Part shown: piece after piece, positions 35,764 to 45,466 of the stretch
How positions within the stretch are numbered: position 1 is the first letter of the stretch
Layout of the letters: each line of letters begins with the position of its first letter
DNA from: Flavobacterium sp. UBA7680
GTDB lineage: Bacteria > Bacteroidota > Bacteroidia > Flavobacteriales > Flavobacteriaceae
Direction of reading: 5' to 3'
DNA length: 64,000 nt
Assembly (NCBI RefSeq): GCF_002482975.1
Contig: NZ_DLHA01000058.1
Location: 247,175 to 311,174, forward strand
Notes under the pieces: model-generated
What the model was told of the DNA's origin: nothing
The model's database searches: none
The model's input: only the letters and a program-made list of their open reading frames with translations
Program-made: the position numbers and the translations under genes

Positions 35764-38700
35764 TTAGCTCTTGCTTTTGTATTTGAGCTGGTAATTTTTT
35801 GGGGTAGTATTATAGAGTTTTTTAAACTCGCGGTAAAAATAAGAGCGGTTATTAAAGCCTGATTTGTAACAAACTTCAGATACTGTTAGAATATTCTTTC
35901 GTAATAATTCTGCAGCATATTTTAATCGGATGGTTCGAATCAAATCGCCAGGTGTAAAACCAAATATTTGTTTGATTTTTCTATACAATTGTGAATTACT
36001 GATGCCTAATTCTTTTTCGATAAATAAACTTTGAAGATTTTCATTATCGATATTACGTCGAATTAGATCAATTACTTTTTTAATAAAGTCTTTTTCATCA
36101 TTATTTATGGGAAGAGAAGCCAGATTTTCGATAGGAGTATCCTGCGTAAAATGTCTTGATATTAACTCTTTTTCTTCCAGAAGCTTTTGAACTCTTATCA
36201 GTAAATGATCCGGATAAAATGGTTTTGCGATATAGGAATTGGCACCGCTTTCGATTCCTTCAATTCGATGCAGAACAGAATCTTTTGCGGTTAACATAAT
36301 AAACGGAATATGACAGGTTTTAAGATCGTTCTTGATTATTTTGCAAAAGTCAATTCCGTCCATAAAAGGCATCATTACATCGCTGATAATAAGATCAGGA
36401 ATTTCATTTTCAATAATTTTTAAAGCTTCTAAACCGTTGTATGCTGTAATAAGTTTATATTTTTGATCTAATAAATCATTAATAAGCAAATGAATTTCTT
36501 TTTCATCTTCAACTATCAATATGGATTTTCTATCATCTGTAATGTGGCTTAATGAGGAAATTTTATCTGGAGTTTCTTCCTCTTTAACCGGAGTTTCTTC
36601 CAGGATATTTTTTAAATGATTTGAAATTAAAATAGGGCTTACAGTGCTATCCAGTTCTTTGTCATCAAACGAATCTTTATTACAAGGCAGTAAAACAGTA
36701 AATGTTGTTTCGACATTTTCCTGACTTGAAACCGAAATTTTGCCTCTTAATGCTGTAATTAATTTTTTTACATACGCCAGACCAATACCGGTTCTAAACA
36801 TGGTATTATCAGTCTCATTATTTAATTTAGCTAAGAAAAACTGATCGAACAAAGAATCTGATTCTTCTTTCGAAATTCCTTTTCCTGTATTGGTTATCGT
36901 GATATTTAATTTTTCTGAACCAATGTCTTGAATACTAAACTTCAAGGTTATTTTTCCATTTTCAGGCGTATATTTAAAAGCATTCGACATTAGATTAAAT
37001 ACTATTTTTTCGATTTTATCTTTGTCAAACCAACCCAATAAAACTGGCGGAATATCAAGTGAATAACTAATGTTTTTTTCGATTGCCCATTCATCAAACA
37101 ATTCGGCAATTTGTTCGATTAAATTCACCAAATCAAAATTTTTCACATTTACTTCAATATGATCGAATTCAGCTTTTCTAAATTCAAGCAATTGCTGTGT
37201 CAGAAACAATAAACGCGAAGAATTGCGCTGAATCATGTGTATAAATTTCGTATTTCTTTCGCTGAGGTTGGTTACTTCAGAAAGTTTTTGAATTGGACCA
37301 ACAATTAAAGTAAGTGGCGTTTGAAATTCATGCGCTATTTCGGTAAAAAAAGTAAGCCTGTTTTCATGAATTTCCATTTCCCTTTTCCTAAATAAGATAT
37401 TTTGGTTTAAGGATTGACGTTTTTTGTAATAACTCTGAATAAAAAATGCAAAAGCCAATAGGAGCAGGGCATAAATTAAAAAGGCAATGTTTGACTGCCA
37501 ATATACCGGTTTAACGCGTATATCAACAGCCTGAACTGGTTTAGTCCAGACACCATCGCTGTTTGACCATTTTATCCATAAAGAATAATTTCCTTTAGGA
37601 ACGTTTGTAAAAGAAATAATTCTTCGATTATCAATAACATTCCAGTCTTTATCAAAATTTTTTAATTGATAAGCATATTGACATTTTTCGGTATTGATAA
37701 AAGTCAGTGCCGTCAGTTCTATATCAAAGAAGTTTTGATTATGATTTAAAACAATTGAAGGATGAGAAATTGAATTTGGTGCAATAACCAATCCTTGATA
37801 ATAGGGCAGCGGCTGATTCTGTCCGCTTATTTTATCAATAAAAAGATCTGGAATTACATTTGACTCTTTTATATTTTGAGGCAAAAAATAATTAAATCCT
37901 TTTATGCCGCCCATAAATATAAAATCAGATTTTAGATTTTGATAAAAAGCGCCATCTGCAAATTCATTGTTTTGAAGCCCTTCGTTTTTAGTATAATTCG
38001 TAAAATTTAATTCTTTGACATTAAAATTAGAAAGACCAAAATTGGTGCTTAACCAGAGATTGTTTTTTTTATCACAAACAATTCCGTGAATCGTATTATT
38101 AGGAAGACCATCCTTTACCGTAAAGCTTTTAAATACAGATTTTCCATTTTTTGTTTCCAGTACATTTAGACCGAGACTAGTTCCTATCCAAAGCCTGTTT
38201 TTAGCATCTGTAACTAAACATAAAATATCATTGTTAGATAAACTTTCAGGATCATTTTTATGATTTCTGTAAGCATAAAAACGTTCTGATTTGATATCAA
38301 ATAAATTTAATCCGCCTAAACGAGTTCCAATCCATAGCTGATTTTTATTTTTTGGAATTATCGAAAAGACAATATTGCTGCTCAAGGCATTGCTTTGATT
38401 GTTATTGGCGGCATAATTTTTAAAATCAGAAACTTTTAGATTATTTCCTAAGTGTTCAATTTTAAAACGAAACATACCATATCCGTTTGTTCCCACCCAG
38501 ATAAACCCGTTATCATCCTGATAAATAGAATAAACAGATTTGAAGTAAGAAAAGGCATCGCTGCCTATAATTTCTTTCCAGGTAACTAATTTTGAGTTTT
38601 TCGAATCATAAACGGTAATACCGTCTCCATCTGTGCCAATAAAAATTAGATCTTTTTGTCCTTTGTGTAAAGAAAAAACTGAATTATTTATAGCACTATT

Positions 38701-39951
38701 ATTCTCGTTGTAGTTTTTGTATTGTAATGGTTTTTCGGGATTTAAATAAAAATTTGATGAGAATTTAAACAAACCTTTTCCTTTTGTACCAATAAGAAAT
38801 GAATGATCTTCTAATTCTAAAAATGCCCTCACAATAGCACCATCCAATTCTGGAAGCTCTGTTTTAGAAACGAGATTAAAAGGTTTTTTAAGCGGACTTA
38901 TTTTAAAAATTCCGTCACCATCTGTTCCTGCCCAAAATATATTTTCGTTCCCTTGAATTAGAACGGTAGTTTTGTTTTTCAAATGGTTTAGCCAATCTTT
39001 TTTTACCTCAACACCATTTTGATTTAAAACAGCATATCCTGATTTGTCCAGAACAATAAGGCCGTCAGCAATTTTTCCTATAATTTTCTCAATATGGTTT
39101 TTACGGAATGGAAGAATTTCATTGTTTAAAGAATATAAACTGCTGTGTCCGTTTAGTGATACTATAACTATTTTTTGCTTCGAAATTTCATCAAATGACT
39201 GAATGTTTTTTGAAATTAGCTTTATTCCTGAAATTGTCTTTTTACCACTTTTGGCAGTTTCAATGGATAATTTGTAGAGATCATTATTTTCAAATAAAAC
39301 CAGCAATTCACCGTTTTGTGTAAACTGCATTTTTTTTACCGCTTTTTTAGGGAGATTTTTTGAGTTTAATAATTGAAAACTATCATTTTCAAAATAGCCA
39401 ATTCCCCAATTTTTTGCGGCACAAAATACTCTTTTAGAAGAATCCAATGCCATGTTAAACTCAGATTCAGATAATGGTGAGATATCTTTTCTCGAGAAAT
39501 AATACCGCTGAAAAGTGCCTGTTTTTTTATCAAATCGATTGATGCCGTGTATGGTAACAATCCAAATGTTTCCATTACTGTCTTCGTCTATTTTTAAAAT
39601 AACCTGATTGCTTAAGCTGTTTTCATTATTAGCTTCCGGTCTGTAAATTTTAAAATTGCTGCCATCATAGCGATTTAAACCATCCCAGGTTCCTATCCAA
39701 AGTAAATTGTCAGAATCCTGAAAAATAGCATTAATCGAACTGTTAGAGAGTCCTTTATTATTATCCAACTGCTCAGCCGAATACTCTATATCAATTGTTT
39801 TATAAGCAGCGTTTTGATTGTGGATAGGTAACGAAGTAGTTTTTAAAAACGGACTCTTTTGAGTATTATTGATGGAAATGGTTTTCTCTTTATTGTCACA
39901 TGAAAAGAAAATCATTAAGACAAAATATAAGAGAATAGCTTTAATCTTCAC
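35764..39951 (-). CDS. hybrid two-component system regulator (HTCS)
   Basis: A 1395-residue one-protein sensor and transcription factor that switches on the PUL when a glycan fragment binds. N-terminal beta-propeller repeats (about 55-740, with recurrent LWIGT and IWVGT motifs), a Y_Y_Y domain (about 755-820), one membrane helix (about 825-845), a histidine kinase (phosphoacceptor His874 in IAHEFQTPLT, N-box NLMSNAFKYTP, G-box GIGLAYV), a receiver (Asp1191 in ISDVMMPFMDG), and an AraC-type helix-turn-helix at the C-terminus. The start is GTG at 39951. The N-terminus looks like a lipoprotein signal (LMIFFSC, Cys18), unusual for a protein with a later membrane helix. Confidence 0.95.
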   Translation of the reverse strand: MKIKAILLYFVLMIFFSCDNKEKTISINNTQKSPFLKTTSLPIHNQNAAYKTIDIEYSAEQLDNNKGLSNSSINAIFQDSDNLLWIGTWDGLNRYDGSNFKIYRPEANNENSLSNQVILKIDEDSNGNIWIVTIHGINRFDKKTGTFQRYYFSRKDISPLSESEFNMALDSSKRVFCAAKNWGIGYFENDSFQLLNSKNLPKKAVKKMQFTQNGELLVLFENNDLYKLSIETAKSGKKTISGIKLISKNIQSFDEISKQKIVIVSLNGHSSLYSLNNEILPFRKNHIEKIIGKIADGLIVLDKSGYAVLNQNGVEVKKDWLNHLKNKTTVLIQGNENIFWAGTDGDGIFKISPLKKPFNLVSKTELPELDGAIVRAFLELEDHSFLIGTKGKGLFKFSSNFYLNPEKPLQYKNYNENNSAINNSVFSLHKGQKDLIFIGTDGDGITVYDSKNSKLVTWKEIIGSDAFSYFKSVYSIYQDDNGFIWVGTNGYGMFRFKIEHLGNNLKVSDFKNYAANNNQSNALSSNIVFSIIPKNKNQLWIGTRLGGLNLFDIKSERFYAYRNHKNDPESLSNNDILCLVTDAKNRLWIGTSLGLNVLETKNGKSVFKSFTVKDGLPNNTIHGIVCDKKNNLWLSTNFGLSNFNVKELNFTNYTKNEGLQNNEFADGAFYQNLKSDFIFMGGIKGFNYFLPQNIKESNVIPDLFIDKISGQNQPLPYYQGLVIAPNSISHPSIVLNHNQNFFDIELTALTFINTEKCQYAYQLKNFDKDWNVIDNRRIISFTNVPKGNYSLWIKWSNSDGVWTKPVQAVDIRVKPVYWQSNIAFLIYALLLLAFAFFIQSYYKKRQSLNQNILFRKREMEIHENRLTFFTEIAHEFQTPLTLIVGPIQKLSEVTNLSERNTKFIHMIQRNSSRLLFLTQQLLEFRKAEFDHIEVNVKNFDLVNLIEQIAELFDEWAIEKNISYSLDIPPVLLGWFDKDKIEKIVFNLMSNAFKYTPENGKITLKFSIQDIGSEKLNITITNTGKGISKEESDSLFDQFFLAKLNNETDNTMFRTGIGLAYVKKLITALRGKISVSSQENVETTFTVLLPCNKDSFDDKELDSTVSPILISNHLKNILEETPVKEEETPDKISSLSHITDDRKSILIVEDEKEIHLLINDLLDQKYKLITAYNGLEALKIIENEIPDLIISDVMMPFMDGIDFCKIIKNDLKTCHIPFIMLTAKDSVLHRIEGIESGANSYIAKPFYPDHLLIRVQKLLEEKELISRHFTQDTPIENLASLPINNDEKDFIKKVIDLIRRNIDNENLQSLFIEKELGISNSQLYRKIKQIFGFTPGDLIRTIRLKYAAELLRKNILTVSEVCYKSGFNNRSYFYREFKKLYNTTPKNYQLKYKSKS

Positions 39952-40162
39952 TGTACTTTATTTTAATAGCTTCACCCGACATAGTCATCGTTCTTAGCAT
40001 ATTGGTTTATTCAAAATAGTTAAATAGTTCCTCGTGATATGATTCTTGATTAAAAAAACATTTCACGAAGCTTAAAGATATATGAATATCCATTGATACA
40101 CTATGATTTATGTCATATTTTTTGGCTTGCATTAATAAAGTGCCTGTGTTCTGAAATAAGAA

Positions 40163-40199
40163 AATAAAAAAAGCTGATACTTTTTTAGTACCAGCTTTA
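40163..40199 (-). terminator. terminator of the lipid/SOD operon
   Basis: Stem AAAGCTGATAC / GTACCAGCTTT (one imperfect pair) around a T-rich loop, with an A-run at 40163-40171 that becomes a U-tract on the minus strand, just after the SOD stop. Confidence 0.7.
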
Positions 40200-40204
40200 C
40201 TTTT

Positions 40205-40987
40205 TTATACTTTCTTGACCTTTTTGAGGGCTTCGACATAATACTCGTTTACTCTTTCCCAGTTTATATGTTCGTAAAAAGCGTCGATATAACTTCCTTT
40301 TCTGTTTTGATAATCCAGATAATAAGCATGTTCCCATAAATCAATACCTAAAATTGGCGTTCCGGGAATTAATGCATTTTTCATTAACGGATTATCCTGA
40401 TCTTCCGTAGTGGTAATTTGTAATTTTCCGTATCGGTCTACAACCAGCCAAACCCAGCCAGAACCAAATTGTTTTTCAGCCTGACCTTTAAACTGATTGG
40501 TAAGATTATTAAAAGATCCAAATTCCTTATTAATGGAACCCGCAAGAGTATCTTTTGGAGTCTGCTCTTTTGGAGTTAAAATATTAAAATAAAGCGTATG
40601 ATTGTAATATCCACCGGCATTTTGACGAAGTTTTAAATTCGTGAGAGGCATTTTTTTCAAAATATCCTCAATTGGCATATTTTCAAACTCAGTCGAAACA
40701 ATTTCTTTATTAAAATTGTTTGTATACGATAAATAGTGTTTAGAATAATGCGTTTCTAAAGTTAAGGAACGTAACGCAGGACTTAATCCGTCGTAAGCAA
40801 AAGGCAGTTTTGTAAGTTCAAATGAACCCGGATCTGCTTTTACATCATTTGGAGAACCAATCGTTATTTTTTCTTCTTTAGTTGGCAGCGGAACTTCTAC
40901 AACTTCGGTTAGCTTATTGTTGTCATTACAAGAAAATAATAGAAAAAATGAAGCTAAAATGCTGAAACGAACAATGTTATTCTTCAT
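40205..40987 (-). CDS. exported Fe/Mn superoxide dismutase lipoprotein
   Basis: A 260-residue superoxide dismutase with a lipoprotein signal (FFLLFSC, Cys20) and a 35-residue linker before the catalytic domain. The four metal ligands are present: His80 (THYSKH), His130 (GGYYNHTLYF), Asp216 and His220 (GIDLWEHAYYLDY). The family segment GSGWVWLVVD is intact. It converts superoxide to peroxide outside the cytoplasm, probably anchored to a membrane. Most bacterial Fe/Mn SODs are cytoplasmic and lack a signal. It follows the acyl-CoA-binding protein gene by 9 bp. Metal choice cannot be settled. Confidence 0.92.
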   Translation of the reverse strand: MKNNIVRFSILASFFLLFSCNDNNKLTEVVEVPLPTKEEKITIGSPNDVKADPGSFELTKLPFAYDGLSPALRSLTLETHYSKHYLSYTNNFNKEIVSTEFENMPIEDILKKMPLTNLKLRQNAGGYYNHTLYFNILTPKEQTPKDTLAGSINKEFGSFNNLTNQFKGQAEKQFGSGWVWLVVDRYGKLQITTTEDQDNPLMKNALIPGTPILGIDLWEHAYYLDYQNRKGSYIDAFYEHINWERVNEYYVEALKKVKKV

Positions 40988-40996
40988 AATATTAAT

Positions 40997-41266
40997 TTAT
41001 TTTGATGATAGTGAATTAATGATTTCGATGTAACATTCCTTGGCTTCATCAATCGATAAATGACTAATCTGCATCCAGGCATTAGTTTTAAAAGCATTTC
41101 GTAAATCAAAATTCTCAGACTGATTGTAAACAGCAGTTCCAAAAGTAGCCTGTTTGTAAAACGCATAAAGTCTTAACTGCACATCTTGCGGCAGAGAGGC
41201 CTGAGTCATTTTCAATGCAATTTCTACAGCCTCGTTGAAGCGTGTATCTAAATCTTTTTCTGCCAT
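40997..41266 (-). CDS. acyl-CoA-binding protein
   Basis: An 89-residue four-helix protein of the acyl-CoA-binding protein family, which holds long-chain acyl-CoA in the cytosol. The family segments LPQDVQLRLYAFYKQATFG and AWMQISHLSIDEAKECYI are present, including the Tyr and Lys that grip the CoA phosphate (YKQAT). ACBPs are ordinary in eukaryotes and sparse in bacteria. It abuts psd with no gap (stop and start are adjacent), suggesting a role in supplying acyl chains for phospholipid synthesis. This link is inference from operon order. Confidence 0.9.
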   Translation of the reverse strand: MAEKDLDTRFNEAVEIALKMTQASLPQDVQLRLYAFYKQATFGTAVYNQSENFDLRNAFKTNAWMQISHLSIDEAKECYIEIINSLSSK

Positions 41267-41920
41267 TTACGCTTTTGTAGCAATAATAGTTTTTCCTCCA
41301 ATTGCTTTTTGGTTTAACTCGACATTAATTGGTGTACCTAAAGGTAAAAATAAATCTACTCTCGATCCAAATTTAATAAAACCAGCATCAGTTCCCTGAA
41401 TAACCTGCATTCCTTCCTGAGCATAGTTTACAATTCTACGTGCCAAAGCACCAGCAATTTGTCTGTAAAGAATAGCACCAAAAGTATCATTTTCGATTAC
41501 TACAGTTGTTCTTTCATTTTCCTCACTAGCTTTTGGATGCCATGCAACTAAAAACTTTCCAGGGTGGTATTTACTAAATTTTATAATTCCGTCCATCGCA
41601 TAACGCGTAACGTGAACATTGATAGGTGACATAAAAATAGAAACCTGTAAACGTTTATCTTTAAAGTATTCGCCTTCGTAAACTTCTTCAATAACCACAA
41701 CTTTTCCATCAACAGGAGCAAGTATGTGATCGCTGTTTCTAACAGCAATTCTTTTAGGATTTCTAAAAAACTGTAAAATGATAATCAAAACCAATAATGC
41801 TGCTATCTGAACTAGCATTCTTAGCCAATTGATATCAATAAATCTATCAGCAATTACAAGTACGGCAACAGTAAAAACTGTTCCTAATAAAATAGATGGG
41901 GCTCCTTCTTTATGAAACAT
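41267..41920 (-). CDS. psd: phosphatidylserine decarboxylase family protein
   Basis: A 217-residue pyruvoyl enzyme that makes phosphatidylethanolamine from phosphatidylserine at the inner membrane. The self-cleavage site is the Gly-Ser in IKFGSRVDLFLPLG (about residue 184), which gives the pyruvoyl group. A hydrophobic N-terminal pair of helices anchors the short (type II) form. VHVTRYAMDGIIK is the usual motif. It overlaps the end of cdsA by 11 bp. No phosphatidylserine synthase gene is in the window. Confidence 0.92.
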   Translation of the reverse strand: MFHKEGAPSILLGTVFTVAVLVIADRFIDINWLRMLVQIAALLVLIIILQFFRNPKRIAVRNSDHILAPVDGKVVVIEEVYEGEYFKDKRLQVSIFMSPINVHVTRYAMDGIIKFSKYHPGKFLVAWHPKASEENERTTVVIENDTFGAILYRQIAGALARRIVNYAQEGMQVIQGTDAGFIKFGSRVDLFLPLGTPINVELNQKAIGGKTIIATKA

Positions 41921-42800
41921 AATATAAAATTTGATAAAATAAAAATATAATTGGTGCTACAAATATAACACTATCTAATCGATCTAAGATACCTCCGTGT
42001 CCAGGCATAATCGAGCCGCTGTCTTTAATGCCTGCAATTCGTTTAAATTTTGATTCGATCAAATCGCCGATCGTTCCAAAAACACTCACGATTAAAGCAA
42101 TAATCGTCCATATAAGGATAGATTTACTGCTAAAAGCCGGACTAGGCTGTATATATAATTTTGAAATTAAAAAGCCTACAAAAGCTGCAAAAACCATTCC
42201 GCCCAGAAAACCTTCAATTGTTTTTTTAGGCGAAACACGTTCAAATAATTTATGTTTTCCCATTGATTTTCCAACCAAATACGCAAAAGTGTCATTTGTC
42301 CAGATTAATACAAACAAACCTATGATAATCTTAGGGTTATAAGAATTTGTTCCAAAGGAAATTTTTACGATAAAAAGAAAGGGTAATGTGATGTATCCTA
42401 AAAGATATAAATATTTTGAAGAGGTACTTATTTTTTGAACTGAATCATAAAATAAAAATATGATACATTTAATAGATACAACCAGTGTAATAGCTAAAAG
42501 AATAAGATCTAATTGCTGAATATTAGTTTCTAAATCAAGATTTGAATTAAAAGTAGTATTTAAATAAGTAGAAGTTTGTTTATTGTAATGGCTGATAAGT
42601 ATTACGATGGAATAAAGTAAAGTTCCAAATAAAATCGAAAAGACTTTATTAAGATTTACAATATTTGAAAATTCATAAATGGTAATAATTAGAAAAATTC
42701 CAAAGAGAATGATAAAGCTTTCGGTGGAAAACAAGATTGAAGTTAACAACAGAGCAATATAAACAGCACCAGAAATGGTTCTTTTAAGCGTTTCGTTCAT
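41910..42800 (-). CDS. cdsA: phosphatidate cytidylyltransferase
   Basis: A 296-residue integral membrane enzyme that makes CDP-diacylglycerol from phosphatidate and CTP. About eight hydrophobic segments are visible. The CDS signature near the C-terminus reads S-x-I-M-P-G-H-G-G-I-L-D-R-L-D-S (about residues 267-281), and the upstream GKHKLFERVSPKKTIEGFLGG segment matches the family. It begins 1 bp after the LUD gene and overlaps psd. Length is normal. Confidence 0.93.
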   Translation of the reverse strand: MNETLKRTISGAVYIALLLTSILFSTESFIILFGIFLIITIYEFSNIVNLNKVFSILFGTLLYSIVILISHYNKQTSTYLNTTFNSNLDLETNIQQLDLILLAITLVVSIKCIIFLFYDSVQKISTSSKYLYLLGYITLPFLFIVKISFGTNSYNPKIIIGLFVLIWTNDTFAYLVGKSMGKHKLFERVSPKKTIEGFLGGMVFAAFVGFLISKLYIQPSPAFSSKSILIWTIIALIVSVFGTIGDLIESKFKRIAGIKDSGSIMPGHGGILDRLDSVIFVAPIIFLFYQILYYVS

Positions 42801-42801
42801 C

Positions 42802-43407
42802 TTAAAGATCTTCTAAGAGCAATAAATAAAGATTCTTGGCAACACTTCCGTATTGAGTGAAATCTTCTTCTTTTGCCTTTTCGAAATATTTTATTGTGGT
42901 GATATTAGTCGGAATGTCTCGATCGTATTTACGTTTAATGGCAGTTAAACCATCACTTTTCATTGGAAGAATTTGACTTGTTGTGGCAATAATTACAATA
43001 TTTGCAGGTAATTCATTCGGTTTATTTTGTCTAATCTGTTTTGAAGAGAAAAGAATAGAACCTTCATCAGAAATTAGATTTTCGCAGCTTGCTAATAAAA
43101 ACTTTGGTTTAGATGGGGCAATATAGAATAATTTATTTTCATCTAATAAATGAAAAAGGGCTGGTTCGTAACATAAAACTTCACTTTCAAACCAGTCGTT
43201 TTCTTCTAAAATATTTTCGAATTGTTCTGCAACCTCTTGAGTGTTTTCACAATACAAAAATTTTCCGCCATTTTTCTTAAAGTTAAAGATGAATTGTTCG
43301 TCTAAAGACAAATGACTATTTGGGGCAGGAGTTCCTGCGTACTCACTTTCGTGTTCTTCGTCAGAAGCAGATTCGCCGGAACCAAATATTTTTTTGAAAA
43401 AATTCAT
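42802..43407 (-). CDS. LUD-domain protein
   Basis: A 201-residue cytoplasmic protein of the LUD (lactate utilisation B/C) domain family. It has an acidic N-terminus (ESASDEEHESEY) before the domain. Segments such as ENLISDEGSILFSS and VIIATTSQILPMKSDG fit the LUD core. It is the first gene of the run leading to cdsA and psd, a context conserved in flavobacteria but not explained. It is not associated with an LldE/LldF set, so a role in lactate use is doubtful. Confidence 0.8.
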   Translation of the reverse strand: MNFFKKIFGSGESASDEEHESEYAGTPAPNSHLSLDEQFIFNFKKNGGKFLYCENTQEVAEQFENILEENDWFESEVLCYEPALFHLLDENKLFYIAPSKPKFLLASCENLISDEGSILFSSKQIRQNKPNELPANIVIIATTSQILPMKSDGLTAIKRKYDRDIPTNITTIKYFEKAKEEDFTQYGSVAKNLYLLLLEDL

Positions 43408-43451
43408 TTTTTATATGAAATACTTTACATGTTAATTGAAAACGTTCAAAG

Positions 43452-43493
43452 ATAAAAAAATCTTAATTCAAAAGGGTATTTTGAATTAAGATT
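43452..43493 (-). terminator. terminator of ftsH
   Basis: Stem AATCTTAATTCAAAA / TTTTGAATTAAGATT (43459-43493) with a 5-nt loop and an A-run on the left that becomes a U-tract on the minus strand. Confidence 0.8.
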
Positions 43494-43523
43494 TTAAAAA
43501 ATATTGTGTATTTAATGAATAAT

Positions 43524-45449
43524 TTACGAAACGACTTCTTCTAAATTTTTGTCAAAAGTACGTTTTCCGAAAATTGCTTCTAAGTCATCTTTAAAAATAA
43601 CTTCTTTTTCAATTAATATATCAGCAAGCTGATTTAGCTTGTCTTTGTTTTCTTGTAAAATTTCAATCGCTCTTTGGTATTGACCTTCAATTAATTCTGA
43701 AATTTCTTTATCAATAACTTTTGCAGTTTCATCAGAATATGGTTTTGAGAAATTGTACTCACTTTGCCCTGATGAATCGTAATAAGTAACATTTCCAATT
43801 TTATCGTTCAAACCATAAATCGTTACCATTGCACGAGCCTGACGCGTTACTTTTTCTAAATCGCTTAATGCACCAGTCGAAATTCTGTCAAAAGTTACCT
43901 TTTCAGCAGCTCTTCCGCCCATAGTAGCACACATTTCGTCTAACATTTGATCTGTTCTTACGATTTGTCTTTCTTCTGGTAAGTACCATGCAGCACCTAA
44001 GCTTTGTCCGCGGGGAACAATAGTTACTTTAATAAGCGGAGCAGCATGTTCTAACATCCAGCTTACAGTAGCGTGACCAGCTTCGTGAATTGCAATTGCT
44101 CTTTTCTCTTCTGGAGTAATAATTTTGTTTTTCTTTTCAAGACCACCAATAATTCTGTCAACAGCATCAAGAAAATCTTGTTTATCAACAGCAGTTTTAT
44201 TGTTACGGGCAGCAATTAAAGCAGCTTCGTTACAAACATTTGCTATATCAGCACCAGAGAATCCCGGAGTTTGTTTTGCTAAGAAATCTAAATCAAGACC
44301 TTCAATTTTTTTGATAGGAGCTAAGTGTACTGCAAAGATTTCAGCTCTTTCGCGAATGTCCGGTAAGTCAACAAAAATTTGTCTGTCAAAACGCCCTGCA
44401 CGCATTAAAGCTTTATCAAGAACATCAGCTCTGTTGGTTGCAGCTAAAACAATTACGTTTGAGTTTGTGCCAAAACCATCCATTTCTGTCAATAATTGGT
44501 TCAAAGTATTTTCTCTTTCGTCGTTTCCGCCAGACATATTGCTTTTTCCACGAGCTCTACCTACAGCATCAATCTCATCGATAAAGATAATTGCAGGAGA
44601 TTTTTCTTTTGCTTGTTTAAACAAATCACGTACACGAGATGCACCAACTCCCACAAACATTTCAACGAAATCAGAACCTGATAAAGAGAAAAATGGAACC
44701 TGCGCTTCACCTGCAACGGCTTTTGCTAATAATGTTTTACCAGTTCCCGGAGGTCCTACAAGTAAAGCTCCTTTAGGGATTTTACCTCCAAGATTTGTAT
44801 ATTTTTCAGGGTTTTTAAGGAATTCTACAATTTCTTGTATTTCTTCTTTAGCACCTTCTAAACCTGCAACATCTTTAAATGTAGTTTTGATATCTGTTTT
44901 TTCATCAAAAAGTTTAGCTTTAGATTTTCCAATATTAAAAATCTGTCCGCCTCCGCCAGCGCCTCCGCCAGACATTTTACGCATAATGAAAATCCATACA
45001 CCAATAATGATGATAATAGGAAGTAAGCTGATTAAAATATCGCTCCAATTATTTTTTTGAAGGAAATTGAAATCTTTTAGTTTGCCTTCACCAACTGCTT
45101 TTTCAAGTTTTGTTTGAAAGATTTGGTCGTTACCAATCTCTAAAGTATAGTGCGGCCCTTTGTTAGGGTTTTTAAAAATATCTTTAGAAACCTTTTCGTT
45201 TGCCGGATCTTTAAGAGCAGCAGCAGTCAGGTATACTTCAGCTTCGGCTTTATTGTAAACGATCACTTTTTCAATTTGACCTTTTTCTAATAAAGTGTTG
45301 AATTTAGAAGAAGTCAATTGTGCAGGTTCGCTTAAGTTAGATCCACCGGTTGCAAAACTTATAAATAAAAAAACTAGAAGTATTGCGGTATATATTAACC
45401 AGGGACTTATTTTAAATTTACTCGGATTTGGATTATTATCTTTAGCCAT
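43524..45449 (-). CDS. ftsH: FtsH, membrane-bound AAA+ zinc protease
   Basis: A 641-residue inner-membrane protease that degrades misfolded membrane and regulatory proteins. Two membrane helices (about 15-34 and 135-157) flank a periplasmic domain, then AAA+ Walker A GPPGTGKT, Walker B IIFIDEIDAVG and the second region of homology ATNRADVLDKAL. The zinc site is HEAGH with a downstream Asp. A glycine run (SGGGAGGGG) follows the second helix, as in other Bacteroidota FtsH. It lies 17 bp after rsfS. Confidence 0.97.
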   Translation of the reverse strand: MAKDNNPNPSKFKISPWLIYTAILLVFLFISFATGGSNLSEPAQLTSSKFNTLLEKGQIEKVIVYNKAEAEVYLTAAALKDPANEKVSKDIFKNPNKGPHYTLEIGNDQIFQTKLEKAVGEGKLKDFNFLQKNNWSDILISLLPIIIIIGVWIFIMRKMSGGGAGGGGQIFNIGKSKAKLFDEKTDIKTTFKDVAGLEGAKEEIQEIVEFLKNPEKYTNLGGKIPKGALLVGPPGTGKTLLAKAVAGEAQVPFFSLSGSDFVEMFVGVGASRVRDLFKQAKEKSPAIIFIDEIDAVGRARGKSNMSGGNDERENTLNQLLTEMDGFGTNSNVIVLAATNRADVLDKALMRAGRFDRQIFVDLPDIRERAEIFAVHLAPIKKIEGLDLDFLAKQTPGFSGADIANVCNEAALIAARNNKTAVDKQDFLDAVDRIIGGLEKKNKIITPEEKRAIAIHEAGHATVSWMLEHAAPLIKVTIVPRGQSLGAAWYLPEERQIVRTDQMLDEMCATMGGRAAEKVTFDRISTGALSDLEKVTRQARAMVTIYGLNDKIGNVTYYDSSGQSEYNFSKPYSDETAKVIDKEISELIEGQYQRAIEILQENKDKLNQLADILIEKEVIFKDDLEAIFGKRTFDKNLEEVVS

Positions 45450-45466
45450 TTAGAAAAATTTTTCTT

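Noticed and set aside
44125..45060. A 311-codon frame antisense to ftsH
   Set aside because: A shadow of the ftsH coding strand; ftsH has all family motifs on the minus strand.
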